This document shows, piece by piece, positions 33,340-45,990 of a DNA stretch of 64,000 bases (the first letter of the stretch is position 1; the number at the start of each line of letters is the position of its first letter). The notes below the pieces were generated by a model, which saw only the letters and a list, made by a program, of their open reading frames with translations, was not told where the DNA came from and searched no databases. Source of the DNA: Guillardia theta CCMP2712 (Eukaryota; Cryptophyceae; Pyrenomonadales; Geminigeraceae); NCBI RefSeq assembly GCF_000315625.1, contig NW_005434652.1:758091-822090 (forward strand). Reading direction: 5' to 3'. A program made the translations under genes and the position numbers.

Positions 33340-36300
33340 ATGGCGGGCGAATGGCAGGCAGGGATGATGGCTGGCTACCAAGGCGGAGCCGGAGGAAGGA
33401 GAGGAGAGAAGACGAAAAAGGTGAAAGTGATCGCTTCAGTGAAGAGTTTGCAACAAGCAGACCAGGATGATCTTATTCTTGTTGAATGGAATGGCAAGCG
33501 GAAGCAGGTAAAATCAAGCCTCTTGTTCCGAATCGAAGAAAACGAGTCAGTCTTGAATGAGACAGCTGAGGCTCGCTGGAGAAGCAGCAGTTTTGAATCG
33601 CATTGGCTTGCTGAAATTATTGAGAGATCATCTGAGAGACTAAGCCCCTTGCTCAAAGGTAAGATCAATTCCGCTGGGCATGCCTGTGACTCTCTATTTG
33701 AATCAGAGTCGCATGGGAAATTGCACTCCATTTCCGATGGATCGCTGTCATCGCATTCGCGCAGAATGAACGTTGGATCAAGATTGCCCTTGTTTCAACA
33801 AGACATGAAGAGAGTGAGAAAGAAAAAGTTGCAGGATCAACATTCGACCAACATCACAATTGTGAAGAGAAGGCAGAATGATCTGCCGAGAGCTTCCGTA
33901 ACATCAATTGAGAAATCCCCCAGTCAAGTGGTTGCTCAAAACCTCGACATGGCATTGGAGTCTTGTTTCAGCCCTGAACCTGATACTGTCAAGGTCTCAA
34001 AATCCAGACCATCAGGTGTCTTGGTCAACAAAATTGAAACGAAAGAAAAATACCTGAATTCTCTCGATGCATCCACGGAGAACGTTAGCATGAACAAACT
34101 GAGCTCTAAATCTATTGTCATCAAAGATGGGCATCCCGATAGTAGCAAGGTTTTGAATCGGGGTAGCTCCAAAGGTCCGCGAATTCATCATGATACGAAC
34201 AACGCAAGTGACACAACTTCAACAACTGTAAACTGTAAGGAACCTTCCAAAAAAGACAAAGAATGCTCAAAGCTTGTGCAAAAAATTGTTGAAAATCAAA
34301 CGAAAGAAAAAGTAGATCTCCGTGGTCGATTCTTCGATATCAATCAGCTACGGAATGTCTTTGAAGCTCTTGTTTCGAATCAGTCTTGCACAAGCCTTGA
34401 TCTGAGATGTTGCATGATACGAAATACTGGCTGTAAGGAATTGTGCAGACGTCTGTTACAGCATGGATGCAATTTGCGATGGATAGATTTGGCTGAAAAT
34501 GATCTTACAGAGGTTTGTATCCCAGATCTTCTGGAATCACTGAGAAATTCGCCTTTGATCTGGTACATTGATCTTCGTTCGAATGCAATCTCCCACAATG
34601 CTTTGAAAGACATTGAACGATTTCTGACGGCATTCCCCCGAAACCTTGAGGGTAAGAGAAGAAAGATAGAATTGGATTCAATCGTACTGGAAGGAGGCCA
34701 GGCCGAAGATTTATCGATGGATGACGAATCAGATGATTCTCTCCATAGTGTGGACATGGAGGCGAGATCTTCATGTGCAGATGACTTTGACGAAGAGTTT
34801 CATGAAAAAGATCTGGAAGAAGAGAGTCATGATATGTGTCACTCTGGCATGGTCAGTGATGGTCGCGCTGATGATGAAATTGAACCGGAAATCCCTGCTT
34901 TCTTTCAACCCCGCAATTCGCTGAAAGAGAATTTCAATGTGGTCGATAAAGTCCATCAGCAAAAAAATTATCTGCAACCCCCTCAATTTAAGAAGAGCTC
35001 TTTGTCCATTGGAAAGGGCCAAAGAAACCTGAAGCTTAAAAAAAGCCGTCTTCCAAATCAATCTCGAAATGCCCACAAGGATGTTACCAAGAACTCATCG
35101 GAATCAAATGAGACTGATGTCTGGTTGTCACTTTGGGATAAAAAATGTGCAAAAATGGCTAAAAAGTCAAAGAAAAGAATTAGCACCTCATCTAGATCAA
35201 CAGGCTCAAACAATTCTTTTCCGGCCGCTTATGGCGTCGGATCTTTGATCCCACCTTCAAAGATTAGACAACCCACTGCTAGAGGGCAACCGCTTCACGA
35301 TGACCAAAGCCAAATGTCTATGAAGGATGATTTGAGTCAGCCTTCTACAACTGATGATCGCCAGTCATTTCAGGTTCAGATTCAAGAAAGCTCAAACAAC
35401 TCAAGAACACCTCACAGGTTGGATCTTTGTGGAATTGTGTTGCTTCACTTTAACTAACAAAATTCTCAGCAATGTCGATCAGCCCTTGAAGTGCCGTATA
35501 CAGACATCTTTTCCACGGAAACTTCCATTTGAATCCTTGAAAGTGATGTTTGATTGTGCAAAGGTTGGCAAAAAACTGCTCAATCCTATTTGGATTTCTG
35601 TCTCGAGATTGAATTCAAATTCACAAACTTCAGCCCCTGAATTGCTTGATGAAGGGAAAATTAGGGCAGGATTCAGGAAATGCGAGGAAATCTTTGGAAA
35701 TTTGCGCAGGGAGAAACCTGTGTCAGATGACAGGGTTTCACCCGAATCAATTTCCGATTGTCATTTATTCTTTCAGAACGTCACACACACATTGCAAAGC
35801 TTTGCATCACGAAATATTTGTAACCTCGCACGAGCTGGTTTGAAAAGAGAAATTCTAAGAGGGATTGATCACCTTTTCACAGATAATGGCAATGTCTACG
35901 ATGCTTTGAATAATGGGACTTTGTTTGAATGGTGTAAAATCTACTGCATATTTTTCAATTTTTGTTTGCGATGGCTTAAGGAAATTGATTCCTGGGAGGT
36001 GCTGGTAAGCGAAAATATATCAGGGATGGAAGACTTTGGGTTTTTGCTAAACCGGTACAGCTTTTCCAAACTTGTAGAACGACTGTTGAGAACATTTTTG
36101 TACGTACTTGCTGAACCATCTCTTGGCCGCAGATTTGAAAACATGATCGGTGCAAGATTAAAGCATGGACCACATGAATTGCTAACAGGGCAATATGCAA
36201 GCATAGAATGCATTTTGCAGTTGTGGTCAGAAGTAATTCTTTTCCTGGACGAAGAACCTTGTGGATATTGGAGGAAATTGCAAGAAATCGTCAATGATCA

Positions 36301-39300
36301 TCGCATCGAAAGCAAGGTTGCTTCACAATTCACGTTACCTCATCTGCGGGAAAGGCCAAGAGCTTCACAATGCATCAAATATCTTCACAGCCTCAATTCG
36401 ACTGATTACAAAACTTGTGTTCGGGAAGAGGCAATGGAATTCTGGTGGCTATCGCTTTTTTTTTCCATAATTGTGTACTATCTATTCGATGTCCCTCGTC
36501 AGCCTGCTTGGGATTTCCTGTCTTTTCTACTCTCAAATTCTCCATTAGTTGGTGATATGAATGATGCTTCATACGAAGATGGCTCCCTGTTTGGGGTAGA
36601 TCTGTTCCGAAGTCACCAATGTAAGGGATTGTATGAAGCTGAATTGATAGATCGGTGCTCAGTGTGCATGACATTATGGCCTTTCTGCGATGAGGAAGGC
36701 AGAGCAACTTTCTCGAATCTCAAATTGATACGTGAAATCAATGTGCAGACGTATCATGTAAATGCGAGCAGTCGTCGAGGATTGATTTCGGAGCTTTGGA
36801 GGATTTTGAACATGGAAAAAGGAACAGGAACAGATTTCAGTGGTCGAAATTATCATGCTTCCCCTGCTGATTTCCAGTACTTAGGAAAACTTCCGAATGA
36901 CTATCCTTTTGATGTTCAAAACAAAACATGCCGTGGTTCCACGGTTTGCTCTAACCTTGTAAGCCTGATTCAAAATATTGTGCTCAGAACACAAGGCCTT
37001 GACCACAAGACAGCTGTTGCCTGCAAAAATGAGTATATTTCTGGATTTGTCAAAATGTAAGTAGCGATCTGTTCCTGCGGGTGTATGACACTTAGAAACA
37101 GGTACAGTTCCATGGTTGCAGGATTGTGCAAGTCGACTTTTCTTATCGGAGGGGATGCAGATCATGAAAGCTGCAATGCTGTACGGTGTCAAAGTTCCAT
37201 TGAAGCTGAAAAATTCAGAAGCAGTGTCCTTCTGCTATGCACTATTGCTTTGCTTGCTCCAGAACAAGGTTCTGTAAACTTTTCAAGCATATCGTCAAAA
37301 TTGACTGCAATGGTATATATTCCCGCGCAAGTGAATATGTATTGGGATCAGGACACCAAAGCGATAGAAAGAAACTTCGATATCAGAAGCACACTTGTAA
37401 GTTCAATGAGTCATCTGACAAAGATGAGATTGCAAAAAGGTCATTCTGCTACTTTGCTTCTCAACTTCTTGTCAAGATTGTTGAAATTTGGGTTGATGGA
37501 AGTCAATTGCAAGAGTGAAATGTCAGCGCCGATTCCACATCCCAGCATTGTTCTTTCAAGACCGCACATACCAGCGAAAGATGCCAGTGCAGCTAACACC
37601 TTTGAATTGACTCTGAAGCATAAATCACGTTCGCTGATGACAGCCATTCTAAAGGTGTTCACGGAGATTACAGATCTTTCCTTCAAGTTTTTGACAAAGA
37701 ATTCGATCGTGGGTGGTAGACTCAATGAGAAGTTGAGTGAGTTTCTCAATGAACTCTCATCGGTATATGGCGTTGAAACACAGAAAGTTCTTGCGAATTT
37801 TGGCGATGATCGCGAGAACAGTAAGGACGTGGACGAAGCAATCACAGATCTATTTCAGTCAGTCATCACAAATGTGAATCATATGAATCATGTTGTCTTT
37901 GACGCTGTCAAAACAAATCAAAATGAAGAAGATGAATCGATGGATCACGACGATTTTTGGGATGTCATTGCGTGTGATGCGGATACTTCCCTGCAAATGA
38001 GTAGAGGGATAGTTAAAAAGCTCCATCCGTGTTCCAAGATTTTATCTACTTGCTTAAACAAAATGAAGAACTTCAGCGAAAATGATATTCGAAGGATCAA
38101 GGTATGCAGGTTGTATGGTGAGCTATCAGTTCTCCTATTGAGACACGGGCATCTTGAGTGGAATGACTGCAAATTCTATTTCACACAAAGCAATTCATTT
38201 GAAATCCGCAGGAGTGTTGCATTGACTTGGAAATTCTTCATCCAAGGGCTCAAATACCCTCTTGACTTGTGGATTGACATCACCTTTCAAGATTTGTTGC
38301 AGATGTGGTTCATTTTCATGTGTGACAGAAGAACGTATATGTTCAAACCTACCAGCAACACTTTCTTTATCAAAGACCTTCAACAAGAGTTGACCTACAT
38401 CATCTCAAATTTGCGGGTGGTTCCTTTCATGCAGGATTGTTTTCGCAACATTCTATCCATCCCAAATGGCCGAACGGAAGCTCTGTTCGAAAACGAGGGA
38501 TTCATGGATAGGTTATCAGTGATCAAGCATTTCCTCGAGAATATTGCCGGCCATAATTCTCAGAAATATCATGATATTTTCAATGAATGGATTCAGGTGT
38601 TGAGGAAGGAATTGTTCATGATTGAAGGAAGTGACAAGGTAGATTTCATGATATTTGCCTTCGAAATCTTGTCAAGAGTGCTGCCGATATCAGCGGAACG
38701 ATTGCATGCTTGCAGTACAATCCACAAATCAAATGGAAGCACTCTACTGCTTGACCTGCACGAAATGCTTTTTTCCAATTTTGATCAGTCGAAGTCCAAT
38801 GATGGTTTCACCGAAATTCAGATGAGCAAGATTGCAAATGCTCAAGCAAGATGCATTCCATTCTTTTTACAGGGATTGTTGAAGATGAATAATTGTTTTC
38901 AGAACAAAAGATTGGAGAAAATTATGATGACTCTTTTGCGTGATTCTCTTGAATCGGGGATTGAACTGGTACAGACACAGACAGTATTGTTTTTCAATCA
39001 AAGTCATAGTTTTGAGCACTGGTGTCCGGATGATTTCATTCAAAGTTTGTTCTTTAATCATATCCTTGAATTTGTTGTGGTTGATCGCGAAGCTAAGGAC
39101 AAGGAGACATCCTTTGAGGTTCCAAACTTTTTGTTGACTGCAAACCAGTTGGGGCGGAGGTTATTCGTTTCCATGATTGCTCAAATGTTAAATCGTTGTA
39201 TCTTGGCAACAGCAATGGATGGGACTGTGAAAAGTGCAAGACTGAGCGTGCTCAGGACTCTCCACATGTTACTAAAACTGTTAGTCCAAACATCTCCAGA

Positions 39301-39799
39301 ATGTTTGGAGACCGGGCATGTCGAAGACATTCCGGTATTGATGAAAGAATGTCTCGTTTATGCTTCCTTCTTGTGCGTCAGAAAATTCATGGAATTGTTC
39401 GGCAGAGAGCTGGTCTTAGGTTCGGCATACCTCGACGAGACGTTCGCGACCATTAGGGAGAAATTGATGAAGACCAGTCAGCAGATGACTCGACTGCCAG
39501 TGCTCTCCCAATCCGTCGAACCTTCTGGACCTCAAGGCAGGCAGACACCTTGCCGAGAGCTCCTCGAGGTTTTGTTTTGGCTGCAGCAAATGGACGATGA
39601 TTGTCACGAGGTCGTGCTTGAGCTTCTTCCAGCCCTCGCCAGCTGCTTCAGTGGAACATGCGAAGCAGATTCACACGACATCGCACTGAGCTCTGCTTTT
39701 CAACATTTCCTCAGCCGCCTCCGAATCCAAGGTCATGAATTCTTCCATCCTAACGATCAGGAGAAAATTCGGAACGTCAATCAACTTCTTTTGATCTGA
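33340..39799 (+). CDS. 2120-residue LRR plus helical-repeat protein, MMS22L-like C-terminus
   Basis: Three exons, 33340-35417, 35470-37056 and 37102-39799, close in phase. Residues 1-310 are basic and serine-rich. Residues about 320-430 form three to four ribonuclease-inhibitor-type LRRs (SLDLRCCMIRNTGCKELCRR, WIDLAENDL, WYIDLRSNAIS). 430-690 is acidic, then lysine-rich, likely disordered. The last 1400 residues are alpha-helical without a common domain signature. Stretches recall vertebrate MMS22L, a replication-fork repair factor: MEFWWLSLF, VALTWKFFIQGLK, FEILSRVLP and AQARCIPFFLQGLLK (compare its AIQKSLPLYLQGM). In animals the LRRs belong to the partner TONSL, so one chain carrying both would be notable. 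The MMS22L link is a by-eye inference; a generic HEAT-like scaffold remains possible. Confidence 0.8.
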
Positions 39800-40014
39800 T
39801 TTAATGAATTCACAAAAACACTAACAAACTACAGTGCGCGTACGGACGGCATAGAAGCATTATTCCTACACATCGGAATATTGTCTCATGTATGAATTGC
39901 ATTGAAAATACATAAACATTCATCTTCACCAGAAAAGATGAGTGAAAATCGATTCAACAGCAACCAGCAATCTATTTGCGCTTTGGTATGCGACGATGTC
40001 CTGTTACAAACGTG

Positions 40015-40716
40015 TCAGCGTGACGGTTTCTTTGTTCCGACATGCTTACGAGAGAAGGAGTAACTTTGCGATGACTCTCCGCACGCTGCAGCAATAGCAT
40101 TGTTCTGAAGACTTTCTTGTGTCACTGCATGTGCTAGCTTTGAAGGTACCAAGGTAGTGGGCTCAAGGAGCCGAGACACAAAAGCAGAAAAAAGGAAAAT
40201 CTCAGCTGCCAAGGGAGTGATCATATTGCTTGCTCCGAAAGACATGGCTGGACATACACGACGTCCAAATCCATGGATAGCATCCATGGAGAGAGATGAA
40301 GCTCGTTGTGACGTAATCGCAGCGAGAGGTTGCGCGAATGTCTGCCATGACCCAGGGATTGCAGCCTTCCATTTCCCCATAATCCATTCATGCCCGCGAC
40401 CATACATTGAAATCGACACAACAGTACAAGCTAAGAGTGTGTACGCACTGCTAAGAAAATTCATGCGCAAAGCAGGATTCATCATGGCTCGCAAGCCGTC
40501 CAAGAAGATTGCGGCAGCCCCTGCTCGTGCCATTGTTCTCATCGCATCAAATTGCGCGTTCACACGGAGCTTCCTACCATGGCTCTCCATCATCAAGGAC
40601 GGCATAGGGTGCATTGAAGAGCTCAATGGGCTTGAGGGCTTGAGGGCTGAGCTCAACTGCATGGCGGCCGCATGCTGCGCTGCTACTAGAACGAGAAGCA
40701 CGAACAACCGCGCCAT
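40015..40716 (-). CDS. Unknown protein with N-terminal signal peptide, 233 residues
   Basis: Single exon from ATG at 40716. It starts with a clear signal peptide (MARLFVLLVLVAAQHAAA), followed by a Ser/Pro-rich stretch (LSSALKPSSPLSSSMHP) that could be a plastid transit-like part, then two moderately hydrophobic segments (NFLSSAYTLLACTVVSI and AEIFLFSAFVSRLL). The end is basic (SRKHVGTKKPSR). I know no family. The Phe typical of this lineage's plastid leaders is absent after the signal peptide, so secretion or the endomembrane system is equally likely. It is convergent with the preceding gene, 215 bp apart. Confidence 0.6.
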   Translation of the reverse strand: MARLFVLLVLVAAQHAAAMQLSSALKPSSPLSSSMHPMPSLMMESHGRKLRVNAQFDAMRTMARAGAAAIFLDGLRAMMNPALRMNFLSSAYTLLACTVVSISMYGRGHEWIMGKWKAAIPGSWQTFAQPLAAITSQRASSLSMDAIHGFGRRVCPAMSFGASNMITPLAAEIFLFSAFVSRLLEPTTLVPSKLAHAVTQESLQNNAIAAACGESSQSYSFSRKHVGTKKPSR

Positions 40717-41255
40717 GCCTGGAAAATATTTGAAATGATTGCTCTCTTTGAAAGAGCTGTGTAAAATTTCAAAATACTGGGGAAATGTTTCTATTCGGCA
40801 AAAAAATCTTGCAGGGGCGGATCGAGTGGGTGCAACATTTTGAAGACCATCGACCAGACAACAGATCTTATTTTTTAAAAATATTCTTGTACTGAAGTTT
40901 TAAAATACATTGATATATCAAATAGATTACTTATTTTCAACTTTTATTATATTTTAGATGTGGTTTGTGATGACTTTTTCTTTCATTCTCTATGTCATAA
41001 CGAATGGCCGCATCCACGAGAAGATAGGGAAAGGGTGGTGAAGACAGTCAAAGTGAGGGGTACTTGTAGAAATCAGAGAAAAAGCTTGAGGTACCCCAAA
41101 CGATGTCGGATAGAATTGAGATCGACTAGAGGTAGAGATGAAGGTTCAAGCATGGCGAAATGAGGTGATAAGGAAAGAGATAGACAGTAGGAGCTTGTTC
41201 ACAGCCAGAGACGGAGCCAGATAAAGAAAGATCATGACATGTCCCACAGCAAACA
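40717..41255. other. Intergenic region
   Basis: 539 bp between the start of the gene at 40716 (-) and the end of the Sel1 gene (-). 40860-40960 is strongly AT-rich. I see no gene. Confidence 0.4.
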
Positions 41256-44200
41256 TCATCCTTTAACCTTACGAAGTGCATTCGAAGCTGCCTTGTGCCC
41301 CCCCTGAGCTGCAATCTTCAAGTATGATATACCCTGCTTCTTTGACCTTGGCACGAGATGTCCTTCCAAGTACAGGTTTGCTAACATGTAGCTGCGAGCA
41401 TTCAGAAAATGAAGCTGGTTTTCATCACTTTGATACCATGCTTCAGGGTGCCTCTGCTTGCATGCAACCTCTAGGAACGTAAGCCCTTCCTTCCTCGATT
41501 CAACGCTTGGCTCGTACTTGTCCTATAAAGCCCATCATGCAAATTTAAACCCTCGAAACCGAGCGGACCTGAATGTAGATCTTTGCGAGCTCGTAAGCTG
41601 ACAGAGAGTTAATGTGGTCGTCCGTGGAGGGATCCATGGCGGCCTTGAAGTACTTGACAGCCTGCGTTTGATTCACGCATGCGATAGAAGAATGTCTACC
41701 ATGCACCAGGTCCATGTTTGCATCAACTCCGATGCCTTCCTTGTAGAAGCGACCCACTTCAAACTGCGTCACGCCCATCACTCCTCTGAGTCGACGAGCT
41801 CCAAAGTACCGTTGAATCTCGAATGCCTGCTTCTGCTGCAGCGAGAAGAAGTTCAAGCGCCTTTGCAAAATCCTGTAGCAAAGATCATTTGTCTCAGAAA
41901 GAAGGAGGAGGAAGCGAATTCCTGAACACAAGCGGTTCCATTGTAAAACATACAAGCCAAATTGTGCATTGCAAAAATACATCCAGTGTCTACACTTCTT
42001 CGAAGATAGTGTAACTGTTATGAAGTTAGACAGATTTGAAGCAACAAGCACGCTTATACCGCTAATTTTAGATCAGCTTCGTCTCGCGATGTTTGAAGAA
42101 TACTTTGTGCCAGATCATTCAATGCCCTTCCGTGATTGCAATCGAGATCCACAGCGTCCTGTTTTCAACTGGTCACCGATTGTTCCGCATTTCATGAACC
42201 ACCTGAAAATATTTTCTTGCCATCCTTTCATCTTTTGGCATGACTTCTCCGAGCTGTCATCTGACTATCACCTCATCACGATATCAAGGAGGAGCTCACA
42301 CCGCGTAATATGTCCCCAAAGTGTAACACGCCTCTGCATCTCCTCTCTTTGCTCTCTTGCGTAGATCTTTGATTTCCTGCCAAACGAATTCAATATAGGA
42401 ATTCAATTCTTGTAGATGCATGATCATAATATCGAATTTGAAAAAAAACCTCACTTCTTCCATTCTTTTCTTTGCTTCGAACGGAAATGAGAATTTCTCA
42501 TAAGCGTCTTGAAATTCATTTTCTATCTCCAAACGGTCTTGTTCACCAAGATAGTAATCTTCTGCTTTAAATTCTGTCGAGCCTTATAGATTTGATTAGA
42601 ACTTCTACACTGATTTCCGAGGTTGAATACTTTTCTTGCTGATTTTCGTGTCGGCGACCTGTAATGATCAGGTTAAGTGTTTTTTTAAGGAACAAAGATT
42701 TTGTTGTATCAATACTTCCAAAGAATCCCTAAAATTCTCTGTAATCGGCAACACCTGCCACAAGCTTGTTGGCAAGAGCGTGATCAGCATGCAAGAGTCG
42801 CACAAGGAAATCATCATTCACGTCCTTGCGATGCAACAACAGACTCTGGACAAAGCTTCAATGCTGGTTTCAAGAAGGCCTTGCAACGTACAGTTCCATT
42901 CAATTTTCTCAAGAAAGCTCCAAATCGATCGAATCCAAGCTCTTTCCATGGGCAGTCTTGGTCATATTTTTCCTGGTCGGAATTCTCTGCATCAAGATAA
43001 AAGTAATCAGCAATCATTCATAGACCTTCCAGTGGGTCCTAAGAGTTGCTGCCATGATTCCTTTAGGAAATCCGTTGACGAGATCGATCATCTACGAAGG
43101 GTCATAACAGGGATTCTCAAATTGCTTTCTCGACCTGTTTGTTCAAAGAGTCCGGAATAAAGATCTACCAAGCATTGAGAAGAGACTACAAAACGTTGAG
43201 ACAATACCTGAGACGGAGATGTATTGTCCTTGTCGCTTTTGCCTCTCTTTCTGAAAAGATTTTCGAGCTGCATGATCTCTGTACGGTAAGGGTTTTGAGA
43301 TGAGTCTAACAACCAAGAACCTCATCGTCATCATCCGGCTCCCGATTGTGATGTCCAGCTCCTTTGTCTTGAGGCAGTTGATTCTGCAAGAAGTCCCAGT
43401 AACCCAGCAGTCTCGTTTGATTCAATCAGCGGAGCTACATTGTCTGCTTGCACTCAAGTCAGTCACCATGTGCTGGTGCTTTCTTGTACCTTTGCTTCCA
43501 CCAGCAATTTTGGAGCTCTTAGTGCCTTCCAGGTTGTAGCTTATCAGAAAACCTCGAATGGTACGAACCAGACTTACGACAATCTTTTTCGTGCTTGACC
43601 GCAACGTCCTCTACTCACAAGTATGTAACCAGCAGGAGAGATGCGATCCATCTCTTACCTGAGGAGAACCTCTTGGAACAGTATTCACACTCAAACATGG
43701 ACTTTGAACATGACTCTTGTTCGTCACACGCCTGGAATTTGCAAGCAGACATCATGTGAATCTTTGATCTGTGAGGATGGACAGACCTCCCGTTTGACAG
43801 TGTCCCAATTCAGCTGCTGAATTTGGCTCGAACCGTCATCGAACACTTCGTTCTTGAATGGATGGCTCGATTCCGTATCTGTCTCCTGAAGTACAAGATA
43901 TCAGCAAGGATGGAGTATGGAGTTTAGAAAAATCACGTTATAGTACTGGGCACCGTACATTGTTTCCATCAGCTTCTGGTGTTCCTCTAAAGACGCAAAC
44001 ATCAATGTTTTAGACAAATCCATCAAAGGTATGCCTTCGTCAAAATCAGAAGCTTCTTCGATCTGTTCACCGGAATGAGATGTGACATCGCTACAGCAAA
44101 CTCCCCGCAATCACCTCTTTCAATGCTTTCTTCACTGCAGCATTCTTTATTCCTCTTCCAGCACCTGTTCTTCAACGTCACGTGCGATGATAAATTCTTC

Positions 44201-44818
44201 CCATTCATTCTACTCTGCCGGATCTCTTTCTCCATGTCATGACTACTCGTGGGTTGCGGTCGCTCCTGAACAGATGCCTGCCGAGGAATTCATGTGTAGG
44301 ACGATCTCTACACTTTGCATCTCAAACCTGATTCCTCTCATCTTCAACATGTTTGTGTATTTCTTGCCAACTCATGCCCTGACTTTCTACCCAGTGTTCT
44401 CCTGTCCGCTTCCTTGGGTCCCAGCGTGCTCTCTCGTAGGAAGTAGCATTTTGCATCATTCTTTTCCTGCGACGCCGCGTCATGGCTCACAAGTTGTTTC
44501 AGCAGAGCACCTCTTCTCCTTGCGGCGCTCAGTCTTGGAAGACACGCCATGCCGTTGCAGGAGATGGTCGACCATGTTGTCGTCAATGTCTGGAATCTCT
44601 TCTGGCCGAACGTCCTTGAGCAACTCGGACAAGCCGCTTGAGCTGTCTGCTTCCATGGGGCGCTTCTTGATCTTAGGAGCTTGCACATACCTGAACTCCA
44701 TCGGAGAGCCATTTCCCACACCATCTCCCAGCCCTCCCCTTAGCACCAACACCCTACCAACTCTTTCCTCTGAGACGAAGCAGGAGAAGCAACACACGAT
44801 CACGAGACTTCGCAGCAT
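41256..44818 (-). CDS. Zinc-finger plus Sel1-repeat protein, 5' exons approximate
   Basis: N to C: an open first exon (ATG 44818, MLRSLVIVCCFSCF, signal-like; or ATG 44701, MEFRYVQAPKIKKRP); acidic exons; FECEYCSKRFSS joined to EDVAVKHEKDC (a C2HC/C2H2-type finger, 43690-43570); WDFLQNQLPQDKGAGHHNRE; LENLFRKRGKSDKDN; a helical segment MIDLVNGFPKGIMAATLRTH to KELGFDRFGAFLRKLNG (43115-42890) resembling LOTUS/OST-HTH; then Sel1 repeats from about 42350 (RGDAEACYTLGTYYALGEV, KALELLLAAAEAG, FEVGRFYKEGIGV, AKIYIQ, YMLANLYLEGHLV) to TGA at 41256. The phases I checked close from 43460 to 41256, including GRRHENQQEKYSTSEI to KFKAEDYYLGEQ, which unites what look like two genes. One junction needs a GC-AG intron (about 41839-41797). 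The first exons (44600-43800) are not resolved. Confidence 0.6.
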
Positions 44819-45990
44819 GCTTCCATGCACGTCATGGCTCGCCAAGTCTGCCCCTTCCACCTTCTCCTTCCTCTGCAGCATATGCTGCCGTCAGGCTGGT
44901 CACACGATCCTGCATGGCCGGACGCATCCCATAGCCATGGGGCAGCACAGGATGCCAGGCCGACAAATAAGGGACAGCCAAAAGACAGCAAGAGTACGTG
45001 GAATGTCGGGGAGTTCCTTGGGAATGTCAAGGGAAAGAATGGGAGAGGGGGAGAGAAAGGCGGGAGGGAGGGAGCCAGAGAGGAGGGACGGAGGGAAGAA
45101 GGGAGCAAGGGAGGGAGCGAGCGAGGTAGCGAGGGAGCGAGGGAGCGAGGGAGCGAGGGAGCGAGGGAGCGAGGGAGCGAGGGAGCGAGGGAGCGAGGGA
45201 GCGAGGGAGCGAGGGAGCGAGGGAGCGAGGGAGGGAGCGAGGGAGCGAGGGAGCGAGGCAGCGAGGCAGCGAGGGAGCGAGGGAGCGAGGGAGCGAGGGA
45301 GCGAGGGAGCGAGCGAGCGAGGGAGGGAGGGAGAGAGGAGGGACGGAGGGAAGAAGGGAGCGAGCGAGCGAGCGAGGGAGGGAGGGAGGGAGCGAGCGAG
45401 GGAGCGAGCGAGGGTGCGAGGGAGGGAGGGAGCGAGGGAGGGATTGGTGGAATTATCATGTGGAGAGTCTTGACGGCACAGATGTGACAGCAGTCCTTCG
45501 CGGGTATCATGGTTTCGAAACTCATAGATCACTGGATGGCTGACGCCTACAAAGGTGAAGGATCTCTATTCCGCTCACTTTCATGACGTGCGTGCAGCTG
45601 GCATTCGATTTGTTCACAAAGAAATACCAGAGCTATTATCCTTGACGGCAGAGTAATGAGTTGGAGATATGAGGGCGATTTTTGACAAGCTTTCTTGTCC
45701 GAACAGTTCGCTGCGGAATGCTCCCTTCCCTGATTCCTTCGCTTCATGGCAACGATTGAGTGTAGACGACAAGTTTCGTTTGGTGTGTCTCGCGATTGTC
45801 AAGGAGTCGAAATGGATTCACGGATTTGCAGGTTCCCATAAGCTGTGCTTTGCTCTACGTCATCTCGCTCCCATTCCTCCTTCTGTACAATGATTCACGG
45901 CAAACCCCCAAAGTGAGTCCACCACAGCTCGCACGATCGTAACATTCGATCGAGTCTTCATGGACGTCTTGGTTGACCTGCCAACCGCAG
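44819..45990. other. Intergenic region with tandem repeat
   Basis: Upstream of two divergent genes. Apart from the repeat at 45060-45440 it holds no convincing gene. A + strand ORF at 45669-45893 (MRAIFDKLSCPNSS) might be a 5' exon of the LMF gene, but I found no in-phase junction. Confidence 0.4.
45060..45440. repeat. 8-bp GGGAGCGA tandem repeat array
   Basis: The + strand is almost wholly G, A and C, built on GGGAGCGA with interruptions (GGAGGGAC, GAGCGAGC). The array has no stop codons in several frames on either strand, so it creates long spurious ORFs reading GSEGARER on + and SLAPSLPR on -. These ORFs are not genes. Such arrays are common in GC-rich algal genomes. Confidence 0.95.

Noticed and set aside
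42729-42731. TAG as the end of a separate upstream gene
   Set aside because: An intron from just before this stop to 42660 joins both halves in phase and the next junction also closes; kept as one gene with moderate confidence.
44825-45487. Long + and - strand ORFs of Glu/Arg/Gly or Ser/Leu/Pro repeats
   Set aside because: They arise entirely from the stop-free GGGAGCGA tandem array; no unique coding sequence flanks it in the same frame.
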